64,000 bases of DNA from Schlesneria sp. (GTDB lineage: Bacteria; Planctomycetota; Planctomycetia; Planctomycetales; Planctomycetaceae), in NCBI GenBank assembly GCA_028291515.1, contig JAQGHU010000104.1, positions 122,960 through 186,959 on the forward strand, in the 5' to 3' direction. Positions within the stretch are counted from its first letter, which is position 1. Each line of letters begins with the position of its first letter. The translations under genes were made by a program, and so were the position numbers. This document shows, piece by piece, positions 1-9,140 of this stretch. The notes under the pieces were generated by a model. It did no database searches and was not told the origin of the DNA. It saw only the letters and a list, made by a program, of their open reading frames with translations.

Positions 1-254
1 GTGGCGATCGAAATCAGATTCACCAGGATCGCAGATCGGCTGTAGACGACCGACAACACCAGCAAGAGCAGGGCGGGAGCGAGGTACGGCGAACGGGGCG
101 CATAAGTCATCGCCGAGCTGAACCACCAGTTCTCCGAGACGGCGAACAGGAGGGCACTGATGGCAAACAGCAGGGCCAGGTTGACCCAGGAAAGTCGCGT
201 GACCCAGCGAGTCATCACTGAAGACTTCGCACGAGGTGGGGCCGACGCTGACAT
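1..254 (-). CDS. Membrane protein N-terminus, cut by window edge
   Basis: Only the first 84 codons lie in the window, read leftward from an ATG at 254-252. After a short basic, Ser/Ala-rich leader the translation gives two or three hydrophobic stretches (around WVNLALLFAISALLFAV, then YLAPALLLVLSVVYS), so this is the membrane-anchored start of a longer protein. It is the last visible gene of the minus-strand polysaccharide block. I do not recognise the family from this part. Planctomycete polysaccharide clusters often contain endonuclease/exonuclease/phosphatase-fold proteins with such N-termini, but that is a guess. Confidence 0.55.
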   Translation of the reverse strand, partial: MSASAPPRAKSSVMTRWVTRLSWVNLALLFAISALLFAVSENWWFSSAMTYAPRSPYLAPALLLLVLSVVYSRSAILVNLISIA

Positions 255-375
255 CACAAACCTATCTGTGGATTCCGCTTCGAATTTTGAAAGGGTGTAT
301 GACAAAGTCCGTTTTCCGGCAATTGCAGGTTGTTGGCCATCCAGCGCGCGAGCGTGTTTCGGCGCGGCGGACCGA

Positions 376-1566
376 TCAGCAGGAAACCAACTCGGAGATC
401 CCCGCGGTCGACTTCAGGTTCGGCTCTTTCTGACCTTGTTCCGCCTGACGGACGAGTTGGGCCATTTCCCAAGCGGACACGTAGTGATAGCGGAAGTTTG
501 GCTGCAGGGCGTGCAGTTCCGCCAGTTCATGGTGAAACAATCGCATCTTTTCGCCGAGCAACATTTCCATGTTGGCCGGTTTGCAGCCATGCGTGTGCAA
601 CTTGACGAATCGCCAGTTGGGCCGACCTTGGACAGTAACGCCCGCCTCTAGCCACACATGCAAACGACGCAGGGAAGGGGGGTGATTGCCCAGCAGATCA
701 CCGTTCTCGACGCGTGGCAGGATTCCAAACTTCTTGCGAGTGAAGTCGAACGTCAGCGGGCCTTGAATCATCAACAAGCTGTTGTCAGGTCGACTTCCGC
801 CGACCTTGGCCAGAACTCCGTGATCGTGAGACTTACACTGGCCAGGGATATCGGAGGCGTAGTAAATGCTGTTGATCGTGCGCGTCTGCGTATCACTGGG
901 AGCTGACGGCATCGTGAAGTCGGCATAGCAGCCGGTCTTCAGCAGAATCGGGATCTCATGATCGACTCCGCACCAGCGGCCGTCGGGTCGAGAATTACAC
1001 AGTGCCCAATTGCCGTGAATGAATCCGTAGACAATCTTGCCCGTGACGGGGTCTCGCCGAAGGACTCCATGTCGATGATAGAGGGCATCGCGGAAGATCG
1101 ATAATTTCTCTTCCAGCCCTTCCGGTGTGTCGTTGTCGTGGTGCAGATGAATATCGAATTCGCCGAATCCATTTCCACAGAGTTCCGCCAGCGGGTCGAT
1201 GTAATCGGGCTGGTACTGATCTTGGGGAAAGAAGAATGAATGTCGAGGTGGACGGCCGTCGACATCATGGAAATCGCCAAAGAGACGCGGGTAATCGTCG
1301 CACCAGCGACGGACTCGTCCGACGGCAGTCTCACGGGTGGGATTACCGTATTCCGGCTCGTAGTGATCGCAGATCGCGATGAAAACATCGATTGGTTCGC
1401 GATCGAGAACGACCTCGGGAGCTGCTTCTCGTGGAGAGATATAGGCGGGAACCCATTGGTGCAGGCCGCGTGCTTTGATTGCCGCGCGGAGGCGCCAGAT
1501 GGCCAGCGAGATCAGCGTCAATAACAGCATGATACCCAGCGTCAGTAAAGTCCCGGAAATCGACAC
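376..1566 (-). CDS. Membrane-anchored polysaccharide-deacetylase-like protein
   Basis: 396 residues from a GTG start, with GAGG about six bases upstream. Residues 6-25 form a transmembrane anchor; the rest is a soluble domain. Seen motifs are an Asp-His pair in 'AICDHYEPEY', a His cluster in 'EFDIHLHHDND' and 'FIHGNWALCNS', which resemble the metal-binding layout of NodB-fold deacetylases. I infer a role in trimming or modifying the glycan made by this cluster. No classical TFDDGP motif is present, so a catalytic role is not certain. It lies 74 bp after the GT2 gene on the same strand. Confidence 0.6.
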   Translation of the reverse strand: MSISGTLLTLGIMLLLTLISLAIWRLRAAIKARGLHQWVPAYISPREAAPEVVLDREPIDVFIAICDHYEPEYGNPTRETAVGRVRRWCDDYPRLFGDFHDVDGRPPRHSFFFPQDQYQPDYIDPLAELCGNGFGEFDIHLHHDNDTPEGLEEKLSIFRDALYHRHGVLRRDPVTGKIVYGFIHGNWALCNSRPDGRWCGVDHEIPILLKTGCYADFTMPSAPSDTQTRTINSIYYASDIPGQCKSHDHGVLAKVGGSRPDNSLLMIQGPLTFDFTRKKFGILPRVENGDLLGNHPPSLRRLHVWLEAGVTVQGRPNWRFVKLHTHGCKPANMEMLLGEKMRLFHHELAELHALQPNFRYHYVSAWEMAQLVRQAEQGQKEPNLKSTAGISELVSC

Positions 1567-1640
1567 GTTTGGCCTCGCGGTCAGGATTGAGGGCGATCAT
1601 CAGAATCCGTGCTGATGCGCGGATTTCTCCGCAAAAGACT

Positions 1641-2804
1641 CTACGCCGCTTTTTGCCACGTGACTCGATATTTCGCGAAAAGGGCGTCCCAAAGTGCTGC
1701 AGCGGTAGTGAGGTTCAATGTCACAAACATGAGAGGCGGTCCAAACAGGCGCGACCCACGCCCACTCAGTTGATAACACCAGCCGATGACCGCCGCCGAA
1801 TAGAAGCCCGCTTGCAGAACTAAGAGCACCCGGTAAGCAGGTAACTCCAACAACCAGAGGTTGGCCGCCAGGGCAACCAGCATCAGTACCGGTGACGCCA
1901 ACCTCAGCAATTTATGCGAGACGTACTCGAACCACAGCGGATTGCGCCAGGGAAGGGTCCATTGCGGGAACAGCGTGACCAGTTGAGCCACTCCGGCAAT
2001 CGTGCGCCGCTTGCGAACGGACTCTTGTCGCGTCGATTTCGACGGTTCGTCGAAGACCTGAGCCGTCGGCTCAAACAGGCACCGATAGCCCCTCACGACA
2101 GCCTGCATTGGAATCGCGACATCATCGAGGATGGTCGCTGCGGGTATCGGTTGGAAGAGGGATTTACGAATGGCGTAGCAGGCTCCCGTGGCCCCGGGAA
2201 CGCCGCGACCGCGGCTTTCGCAACGACGGATGAATTTTTCGTATCGCCAGTAAAATCCGATCCCCGCGGCGGCAGTGGTCTGTGTCGGGTCACTACGCAA
2301 GACAAGTTCGCCAGAGACGACGCCCACGGACGGATCGTCGAAGTGTTCTAACAGTCGCTGGATGCAGTGGGGATCAAATAGTTGGCGAGCGTCCGCCAGC
2401 AAGACAATGTCGGATTGGCAGGTTGGAACAAGATCGTTCAAGACCGATGGCTTGCCGCGCCGGCTTGCGAACGGAACAACTTTCACTCGATCGTCGATGC
2501 CAGCAGCCAGAACCTGCGTGGTGTCGTCCGTCGAACCGTCGAGCCCAATCAGAATTTCGCGGATGGCACTCGCATTGGTCGACGCCAGCAGGCTCTCGAT
2601 CTTCCTCGGCAGGGTTTTCGCCTCGTTGTGAGCAACAATCACGATCGAGACGGACCGATCGCTAGCTTGCATGGAACGTGAGTCGGCGGTCGTTCTGTTT
2701 GTTCGCGCCTTCAGCCAGACCAGCAACGGATAACCGATGTAGATATAGCCAACGACGGCGAGGCAAGTCCAGAGCGTGAGTTGCAATCCAATGATCAGCG
2801 TCAT
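1641..2804 (-). CDS. Family 2 glycosyltransferase, membrane-bound
   Basis: 387 residues. An N-terminal hydrophobic helix (about 5-25) precedes a GT-A domain with 'VSIVIVAHNEAKTLPRKIES', 'ILIGLDGSTDDT' and the acidic 'LLADARQ' position expected for the metal-binding DXD-type site. C-terminal hydrophobic segments (about 310-380) place it in the inner membrane. It should transfer a sugar from a nucleotide donor to the growing glycan. It starts two bases after the stop of the GT4 gene upstream, so the two are translationally close. The acceptor and sugar cannot be told from sequence. Confidence 0.85.
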   Translation of the reverse strand: MTLIIGLQLTLWTCLAVVGYIYIGYPLLVWLKARTNRTTADSRSMQASDRSVSIVIVAHNEAKTLPRKIESLLASTNASAIREILIGLDGSTDDTTQVLAAGIDDRVKVVPFASRRGKPSVLNDLVPTCQSDIVLLADARQLFDPHCIQRLLEHFDDPSVGVVSGELVLRSDPTQTTAAAGIGFYWRYEKFIRRCESRGRGVPGATGACYAIRKSLFQPIPAATILDDVAIPMQAVVRGYRCLFEPTAQVFDEPSKSTRQESVRKRRTIAGVAQLVTLFPQWTLPWRNPLWFEYVSHKLLRLASPVLMLVALAANLWLLELPAYRVLLVLQAGFYSAAVIGWCYQLSGRGSRLFGPPLMFVTLNLTTAAALWDALFAKYRVTWQKAA

Positions 2805-2806
2805 GT

Positions 2807-4225
2807 TCAGGTTCCACGCCTGCGCGAGTGACTCGCCACCAGAGTATTGAGTAAATCTGCCAGTTGACGTGATTGTGTTTTGCGGCTGAATTCATCCAAC
2901 GCTGATTCATCGATCAACGCGGGTTGCGTATCACCGTGAGTCGCCAACCGCTGCTTTAGCCAGTTGCTGATCTCATGGACCTGGTTCGGAGCGAATTGAC
3001 CTTGTGGATAGAACCGGCGAACGATCTCCGCGGTTTCTCCTGACGGGCTGATTGTCAGCATGTCTTTGCGAATCGCCAGATATTCGAACAGTTTGGCGGG
3101 GACGACTCGGTCTGCTCCCGGTACGTCGCTGAGCAGCAGGCACAGACTGCTGGCGGACCTCAGCCATTGCAATGCCTGCGAATGCTCGCAGTAGTCGATC
3201 GTGATCAACTTGGCGGCAGTATTCTTCAAACGATTCAACATCGCCAGTTGCTCCGGCGTCTTGCGGCCGACACAGACGAGTTCCAACTTGGCCGAAAGCT
3301 GCGGATCATGGTTGTCAAGATGTTCGATGGCGCGAACCAGTGGGTTGATATCCGTCAGGTTCCACAATGTCCCGATATAGACCAGTCGGAACTTACCGCG
3401 TTCGGGACGCATCGCATCGCAGGCGACATCTTGAGAAGCCACCTCGCACGGGGCAAAGTCTTCCGCGTCGAAGCCGTTGTAAATACAGGAAGCCGGAATC
3501 GGATGACGAAGATCCGCCAACTTCTCGGCCAGCGCTTGCGTGCTGCGCTGCGTGGTCGCGACCACCGCGTCGGCGCGACGCAACAGCCGACGTTGCATGC
3601 GCGATTGAATCAGCCGCGAGATCCAGTCGCGTTGGGCATTCTCCAGATATTTCCCGCTCAGATCCCATTCATCCCGATAGTCCAGAACCAGCGGTAGACC
3701 AAAGCGGCGTTTGAGAGCAGCCCCGATATAGAAGCTGGAGTAGGCAGGAGCCGTCACCAGAATCGCGTCGTGCGGTTGCTCGCGAAGGGCTTTGCTGCCA
3801 ACTCGAATCGCATCGTAATTCCAGAGCACTTGCGGGTCGGGCTGCAACGCGAGTTTGACGCAGCGCGAGGCCACGCCGCGCGCAGCATTCTTGATTCGTT
3901 GGACGAGCCCCGGCGTGGCTGTCGACTGCTGTATGAGGTTTTTCTTGACGCGGTAGTCAGGCTCCCAAGTGCGAGCGCGAACAATGTTGACATCGGCAGG
4001 CAGGTCGTGGAGCAGGCTGTCATCTCGGACAGGGACTGAGGGATTCTCAGTCGTCAGCACGGTGACATCCCAGCCCGCTTGCCCGAGGTACTTCGCCCAT
4101 TTCGCGGGGCGCTGGACACCGGCACCTCCGACCGGCGGGAAGTTGTAGGCGATCAGCAACAATCGCTTCGAGCGTTGCTCGAGCGTTCGTAAAAGAATTG
4201 GCGGTTCGAGTGTGGCGGCGGACAT
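2807..4225 (-). CDS. Family 4 glycosyltransferase
   Basis: 472 residues. The N-terminal GT-B half begins 'LLLIAYNFPPVGGAGVQRPA', a common start of GT4 enzymes of polysaccharide clusters, followed by 'LVLDYRDEW'. The C-terminal half has the nucleotide-sugar fold, with 'LVYIGTLWNL' and 'VVPAKLFEYLAIRKDM', the EX7E-like region. No membrane helix is seen. It lies 40 bp after the deacetylase gene. Donor and acceptor are unknown. Confidence 0.85.
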   Translation of the reverse strand: MSAATLEPPILLRTLEQRSKRLLLIAYNFPPVGGAGVQRPAKWAKYLGQAGWDVTVLTTENPSVPVRDDSLLHDLPADVNIVRARTWEPDYRVKKNLIQQSTATPGLVQRIKNAARGVASRCVKLALQPDPQVLWNYDAIRVGSKALREQPHDAILVTAPAYSSFYIGAALKRRFGLPLVLDYRDEWDLSGKYLENAQRDWISRLIQSRMQRRLLRRADAVVATTQRSTQALAEKLADLRHPIPASCIYNGFDAEDFAPCEVASQDVACDAMRPERGKFRLVYIGTLWNLTDINPLVRAIEHLDNHDPQLSAKLELVCVGRKTPEQLAMLNRLKNTAAKLITIDYCEHSQALQWLRSASSLCLLLSDVPGADRVVPAKLFEYLAIRKDMLTISPSGETAEIVRRFYPQGQFAPNQVHEISNWLKQRLATHGDTQPALIDESALDEFSRKTQSRQLADLLNTLVASHSRRRGT

Positions 4226-4265
4226 GGCGACTCAATCTGTGTCAATAGCCTGTAACACGCAGAAG

Positions 4266-4976
4266 TCAGCTTGATGCGCTAGCGACGGCGGCCCCTGTTG
4301 AGCAAATACGTGGAATGATGCCGGCCAACGTCGACACGCTGACGGTTTGAAAACGATTAAAGGTGCCACGGATGGCAAGTTGTGTGATGATCTGGGAGGC
4401 CCAGGGCTGGTTGTCATGAAACAGTAGCACGTCGCCGTCCTGCGGCTCATAGGTCGACACCCAAGCCGCCACTTCCGCCTCGGATGTCATTCGATAGTCG
4501 CGTGGATCGACATTCCACAGCGCCACGTTTTTGCCTTGTTTCCAAAGTCCACGGAGCTTTGCGAGATTGAGCTCGCCTTTTGGTGGACGAACTGTCTGCG
4601 GAACAACGTCCGTCAGCTCAACTAACATCTCGTCGGTTCGCCGGATTTCTTCAAGGAAGAGCGAAGGCGATGTCTGCGACGGCTCGCCATGCGACCAAGT
4701 GTGGTTCCCCAGTTCGTGACGTTCGGCAACGATCCGCTGCACCAAGCCGGGAGATTGCTCGGCATTCTTGCCGACGACAAAGAAGGTCGCCTGCAGGTGA
4801 TTGGCCTGCAGAATATCTAGCAGCTTGCCGGTGTACTCCAGATGGGGGCCATCGTCAAACGTCAGAGCGATGCGCGGAGTTTTTGACGCAGTCTGCCGAG
4901 GTCCGCGCGTTAGCAGCCATCGTGATGGGACACACGAAGTGAGCAGCCATTTGACGGTTTTTCGCAGCAGATTCAT
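4266..4976 (-). CDS. Polysaccharide deacetylase (NodB fold, CE4)
   Basis: 236 residues. The catalytic 'IALTFDDGPH' motif with its two Asp residues is at about 36-45, the metal-binding 'ELGNHTWSHG' (HxxxH) at about 88-97, and 'VLLFHDNQ' near 188 gives the late His motif. This is a complete CE4 core expected to remove N- or O-acetyl groups from a glycan. Its ATG overlaps the stop of the upstream glycosyltransferase in an ATGA, indicating translational coupling. The N-terminal 20 residues are basic and hydrophobic and may anchor it. Confidence 0.88.
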   Translation of the reverse strand: MNLLRKTVKWLLTSCVPSRWLLTRGPRQTASKTPRIALTFDDGPHLEYTGKLLDILQANHLQATFFVVGKNAEQSPGLVQRIVAERHELGNHTWSHGEPSQTSPSLFLEEIRRTDEMLVELTDVVPQTVRPPKGELNLAKLRGLWKQGKNVALWNVDPRDYRMTSEAEVAAWVSTYEPQDGDVLLFHDNQPWASQIITQLAIRGTFNRFQTVSVSTLAGIIPRICSTGAAVASASS

Positions 4977-6424
4977 GATTGGCAGTGTTTCGGGAGTACG
5001 AACTCTTCGCCCGTTCGACCCAGTTCGTTGGCAAAAAAATTGGTGGATGGCAGGCAGACTTCATCTGACCAGCGAGGATTGTCGACTTCGTCGGCAATCA
5101 CGTCTTTCGGTCGTGTTACCGAAGAGGTAGCAATCGGAAGCGAATTCTGCATTCGGTATGCAGTTTCCAGAATCGGCGCGAACCGGCTTTCCACTACGGC
5201 CACCGGACGACGCTGACCGAAGGAATGCCATCGAGACGTGGGAGCCACAACGGTTCCGCGCACTTCATCGAGAACCTGCGTCAACCGTCGCGCCGCAGCG
5301 CGCAGAGCGAGCGGTTCGAAAACTCGAGGCGGCAGATTGGTTCGACGAATCTTCAACTGCCATTCGATCGCATCCGCTAGAGCGACGGGACTTGCCGCGG
5401 GAACAAGTCGATCGTGTCTGTTGTCGGCAACTTCCGGGATGCCACCGACGTCGGAGGCGACAAGCGGAGTTCCGCAGGCGATCGATTCCATCAGGACATT
5501 CGGGACGCCCTCGGACAGACTTGGCAGAACGGTGATATCCGCGGCGCGGTACCATTCCGGCAATTGATTCTGGGACTGAGCACCTCTCAATTCGACAATG
5601 CCGTCGAGTCCAGATTCCGTGATTTGCCGTTGCAGGTCTGCTTTCAGAGGGCCATCGCCGATCAGGTAGCAATGAAAATTGACTCCCCGGGCCGCCAGCA
5701 TTTTGCAGGCTTGCACGAGGTGCGTGTGCCCCTTCACTGGAACGAGACGCCCGATCGAAACAAGTATGGACCCATTCTCTGGCAGGCCCAGCCCGCGACG
5801 AGCGACCGTCTTATCTCCGGCCGAGAACAATGTTCGATCGACACCTCGTCGAACAACGCGAATTCGTCGTGGATCGACGCCGTCTCGGGTCAATACGTCC
5901 GCGATGTTTTCGCTGACGGTAACAATGACATCGGCGTTGCTCATCACGTCGAGAATCTTCTTCTGGCGACCTCCTTGACGACCCAGAAGCAATACGTCGC
6001 TACCACCCACCATGACGACAGCGGGGACGCCATATCGATGAGCCGCACGAACGGCGACTTCACCATCGGGATGAGCCCAGTACGACAGCACGACATCCGG
6101 TCGGAATTCTTTCATCGTCCGGTTCAGTCGTCGCCCCACCGACCAAGCCATCCACCGAGCGTACTGCGTCCTGAGAATCTTCGGCGTGTAGTAGTACGAC
6201 ACGTATTCCGCAGGAACGCCAGCAACGGCTGCGAATTGCGAATCGTGCAAACCTTTCGGAAGCTTGCCCTTCAGGCGAGCCGACCAGGCATCGATGAACG
6301 ACACCGGCGAAACGACGCGAATATCGTTCTCACCCGCCATCCCGGCAATCATCGATCGATTAAAGGTTCCCAGGCCCGGTTGGACAGGATTGGGATAGGC
6401 GTACGAATAAAACAGGACTTTCAT
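4973..6424 (-). CDS. Family 4 glycosyltransferase
   Basis: 483 residues, with a good GAGGAA ribosome site upstream. GT-B fold: N-terminal 'MKVLFYSYAYPNPVQPGLGT', a 'VVMVGGSDV' segment, then the GT4 signature region 'VSIGRLVPVKGH' and 'VLPSLSEGVPNVLMESIACG', which contains the EX7E motif. This layout is typical of enzymes that add sugars to exopolysaccharide repeat units. About 80 C-terminal residues after the GT domain look unstructured and lineage-specific. It overlaps the deacetylase start by 4 bp. Confidence 0.87.
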   Translation of the reverse strand: MKVLFYSYAYPNPVQPGLGTFNRSMIAGMAGENDIRVVSPVSFIDAWSARLKGKLPKGLHDSQFAAVAGVPAEYVSYYYTPKILRTQYARWMAWSVGRRLNRTMKEFRPDVVLSYWAHPDGEVAVRAAHRYGVPAVVMVGGSDVLLLGRQGGRQKKILDVMSNADVIVTVSENIADVLTRDGVDPRRIRVVRRGVDRTLFSAGDKTVARRGLGLPENGSILVSIGRLVPVKGHTHLVQACKMLAARGVNFHCYLIGDGPLKADLQRQITESGLDGIVELRGAQSQNQLPEWYRAADITVLPSLSEGVPNVLMESIACGTPLVASDVGGIPEVADNRHDRLVPAASPVALADAIEWQLKIRRTNLPPRVFEPLALRAAARRLTQVLDEVRGTVVAPTSRWHSFGQRRPVAVVESRFAPILETAYRMQNSLPIATSSVTRPKDVIADEVDNPRWSDEVCLPSTNFFANELGRTGEEFVLPKHCQS

Positions 6425-6466
6425 GACACTTCCTCATTGATGAATCGCAACCGCGATTGATCAAAT

Positions 6467-7753
6467 CTATGTCGATATTGCGTCCGTGGCGTCGACAGTT
6501 TCGCGATTTGTTGCGAAAGGTTGCGCCGCACCTCGCGAGCGAATCCATTGTCGCGCGGTGGTCGCTAGTCCAGACTTCTTGACGATTGACCTTCCCGCAA
6601 ACCGAAGCCGCCGGCAAAACTTCAAATACGACAGCGACAAACCCGCCTGCCAGGTGGGCGGCACCAGCCAGACCGTGCCACTACGCGATTCGCGATTGGC
6701 GAACTGCTGTTTGTACTCCGCATCTCCTCCGCCGAAATCGAGATAGGACGGGGAGTCATGACGCAAAAGATCCTCCACAATCTGCTGCAGCATCGTCCGG
6801 CCGGGCGAGAACTGGCCGAATTCGGCGCAGTACGCGATCTCCTCATAGCGGAAGCAGCCACCTTGCTGGTTGCAGATCGCGAAGGCCGCAGGCTTGTCTT
6901 CCACCCACCATAAGTAGCTGCGTAGGAGCCCATTTTCAGCAAGTGCTGATAACTGTCGCAATTCGGCATCGTCATTGCGAATCCGCAAACCAAACTGCCG
7001 GGACTGCCAACTCTGCTTGGATATGAAGTGAGCCGCTTCCAGGAAATCTGGGATTTGCTCGATCGAAGTGATTCGCTGCAGCCGCGTCTGGCCGAACTTC
7101 TTCAGATTGCGCCGGAATTTGCTGAGGCTGCGACTGGAGAACGTCGCCCAGTACTCTGCTTCGGTGGCAGGAAAGTCGATGTATCGACGTGGCTGCACAT
7201 CGTGGGTCGTAAACACCTGGCACCCATGCGACGCGTGATCTTGCACGGCTCGATGCAACCAACTCGTTTCGTCCAGGTCCTCGATCAGCAAGAACGCTGC
7301 ACCGACTTCCGCAACGTGTTCAACAGTTCTCTTTAAGAGCCGTGCCTGTTGTTCCGGCGATGTGATGCTGCCGAGGAATCGCCCGCCCGCCAGGCGTAGC
7401 CCATGTAACTTCCAACCTGGACCAATTCCGCCAGCTTGGTTCGTACGGATCGACTTGGGAAGCAAAACTCCCATTGTTGATGCGTTCGGGCCGGAGACTT
7501 CGTGAACCAGCAGCGGCGAATGCTTCGATCGCGTTGCCGACGCCAATTCGGCGAGTACAAAGTCCGGATGCTGCAGCGGGCTGGCATCGGAGTCGCGTTG
7601 AAAGGCGGATTTCCAGTTCCAATAGACTTGGGAAAGATGGTCCGTCACCGCTTCGTCGATGGCATAGACGACGGGCGCGACAACAGTCGGCAATCCTGCT
7701 GTCGTCGTGTGTCGTTGATCGTTTGAAAAGTCGCTCATCGGAATCTGGCCCAT
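6467..7753 (-). CDS. GNAT/FemAB-like transferase (Acetyltransf_6, CelD-like)
   Basis: 428 residues from ATG 7753; an alternative ATG at 7738 is five codons inside. The open frame continues upstream but only inside the CapK-like gene, so I exclude that part. The central to C-terminal region shows the double GNAT-type fold of FemAB/CelD proteins, with 'FRRNLKKFGQTRLQRI', 'YLWWVEDKPAAFAICNQ' and 'YLDFGGGDAEYKQQFA'. Such proteins transfer acyl or aminoacyl groups in polysaccharide clusters. It starts 17 bp after the ligase-like gene, which could supply an activated acyl donor. The substrate is unknown. Confidence 0.75.
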   Translation of the reverse strand: MGQIPMSDFSNDQRHTTTAGLPTVVAPVVYAIDEAVTDHLSQVYWNWKSAFQRDSDASPLQHPDFVLAELASATRSKHSPLLVHEVSGPNASTMGVLLPKSIRTNQAGGIGPGWKLHGLRLAGGRFLGSITSPEQQARLLKRTVEHVAEVGAAFLLIEDLDETSWLHRAVQDHASHGCQVFTTHDVQPRRYIDFPATEAEYWATFSSRSLSKFRRNLKKFGQTRLQRITSIEQIPDFLEAAHFISKQSWQSRQFGLRIRNDDAELRQLSALAENGLLRSYLWWVEDKPAAFAICNQQGGCFRYEEIAYCAEFGQFSPGRTMLQQIVEDLLRHDSPSYLDFGGGDAEYKQQFANRESRSGTVWLVPPTWQAGLSLSYLKFCRRLRFAGRSIVKKSGLATTARQWIRSRGAAQPFATNRETVDATDAIST

Positions 7754-7770
7754 CTTTATGCGGTGAAGCT

Positions 7771-9114
7771 TCAAACGGCGTTGACCACAACCTTCAGTTT
7801 TCCCGCATTGGTCAACGGGATGTCGTCGACCATTTGCAGACAGATGTCGACCTCTGTACCCGTACACTTTCGGACGGCACCCAGCAGTTGCTCGCGCTCT
7901 CCCAGCGTCAAGCCGCCATCTACGACCAGCTTCAACGTGATCTGTTCCAGTTTTTCCTGAACGACCTGGAACCGGCGGACCGCTGGAAAGTCTTTGATGA
8001 GATGTGGAAAGAATTCGCCGGGAATCTTGCGACCGTCGGGTGTGCCGAGGGTATCCAATTGCCGTCCGACAACTTTCTTGAGCAACGGCAAGCCGCGTCC
8101 ACAGGAACACATTTCCAGTCCCGCAACGGCGCGATCACCGTTCACATAGCGAATGAACGGCATGCCGTAGTTGTGCAGGTCCGTAATGACCACATTGCCT
8201 TCTTGACCATGCGGTGTTGGCATTCCGTCATCGTTGAGGATCTCGACCAGCACATTTTCCATGCTCAGGTGTAGACCCTGATGCCGATCGCATTCCGCGC
8301 CGATCAACATGAATTCACGCGAACCGTACGTTTCGAAGATGGGAGCCCCGAAGACTTCTTCGATCAGTTCACGCTGGAAGTCATGCAGTTTTTCGGCACC
8401 AACCACGATCGATTTTGGCTTCACGGGAACCAGTGATTCTCGCTTCAGAAATCGGGCAAACTCATAGAGAGGGTTGGTATACGCCACAATCACATCGGCT
8501 TTATATCGATTCATCCGTTCAAAGTGCTTTCGCATTTGGGCCGGAGTGAACTCGAAGCAACTCAGGATCAGGTGGCGATCAAAGCGGTGGTGCAGATCCA
8601 TCTTCAACCGTTTCCAGATCGGAACATTTCCGACAGCGGTTCCCCAGATGTAGAGCTGCTTCGTGCCGGGAGCGGCACCCGCCCAGTCATAACCGCGATA
8701 CGTCATCGCCGTTCGGCGGTCATTGCTGCCGCTGTCGAGATCGAACTGCAACGGCTCGCCACTGGAACCGCCGGTGGCCTTCGTCATGCGCTTCACGGCA
8801 GCCATCGTTCGCAACCTTAAACGATTGCGACGGATGACTTCACGAGACAGCAGCGGCCACGCAGTGAAGTCCTGCAGCGATTGAACATGCGCGGGATCGA
8901 GGTTTAAGGCCGCCCATTGCTCGGTATAGTGCGGACACGTCTGCGCGGCGTGCGTCAGCAGTGACCGCAGTGAGTTGAGCTGCAGTTCCTCCAGGCGTTC
9001 ACGCGACCACCACTGGCTCGCTTCGGCATCACGCCAATGGGCCATCGTCTGTCGCCCTTTAACGACGCCGTCGAAAAGGGGCAGCAGCAAACGCCGATAC
9101 AGTTGGCCATACAT
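7771..9114 (-). CDS. CapK/PaaK-like AMP-dependent ligase family protein
   Basis: 447 residues from ATG 9114, chosen because GGGAGA lies about eight bases upstream. A more upstream in-frame start at 9147 would overlap the neighbouring gene. The phenylacetate-CoA ligase-like fold is supported by the Ser/Gly-rich phosphate loop 'TKATGGSSGEPLQFD', the adenylate motif 'PIFETYGSREF' and the late 'VITDLHNYGMPFIRYVNGD'. CapK-type members occur in capsule clusters with unproven biochemistry. The pairing with the downstream FemAB-like transferase suggests activation of a carboxylate for glycan acylation; that part is inference. Confidence 0.8.
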   Translation of the reverse strand: MYGQLYRRLLLPLFDGVVKGRQTMAHWRDAEASQWWSRERLEELQLNSLRSLLTHAAQTCPHYTEQWAALNLDPAHVQSLQDFTAWPLLSREVIRRNRLRLRTMAAVKRMTKATGGSSGEPLQFDLDSGSNDRRTAMTYRGYDWAGAAPGTKQLYIWGTAVGNVPIWKRLKMDLHHRFDRHLILSCFEFTPAQMRKHFERMNRYKADVIVAYTNPLYEFARFLKRESLVPVKPKSIVVGAEKLHDFQRELIEEVFGAPIFETYGSREFMLIGAECDRHQGLHLSMENVLVEILNDDGMPTPHGQEGNVVITDLHNYGMPFIRYVNGDRAVAGLEMCSCGRGLPLLKKVVGRQLDTLGTPDGRKIPGEFFPHLIKDFPAVRRFQVVQEKLEQITLKLVVDGGLTLGEREQLLGAVRKCTGTEVDICLQMVDDIPLTNAGKLKVVVNAV

Positions 9115-9140
9115 CTTGTTTCTCTCCCAATTCTCGCGAA

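Noticed and set aside
160..651. Open frame of 163 codons on the plus strand at the left edge
   Set aside because: It overlaps two better-supported minus-strand genes, has no domain and reads as antisense of conserved coding sequence.
5414..6460. Plus-strand open frame of 348 codons
   Set aside because: It lies antisense to a GT4 gene with clear motifs; composition is that of a mirror frame and no domain is visible.
7754..8110. Upstream extension of the GNAT/FemAB-like gene
   Set aside because: This part lies wholly inside the CapK-like gene in another frame and has no FemAB similarity; ATG 7753 follows the ligase stop.
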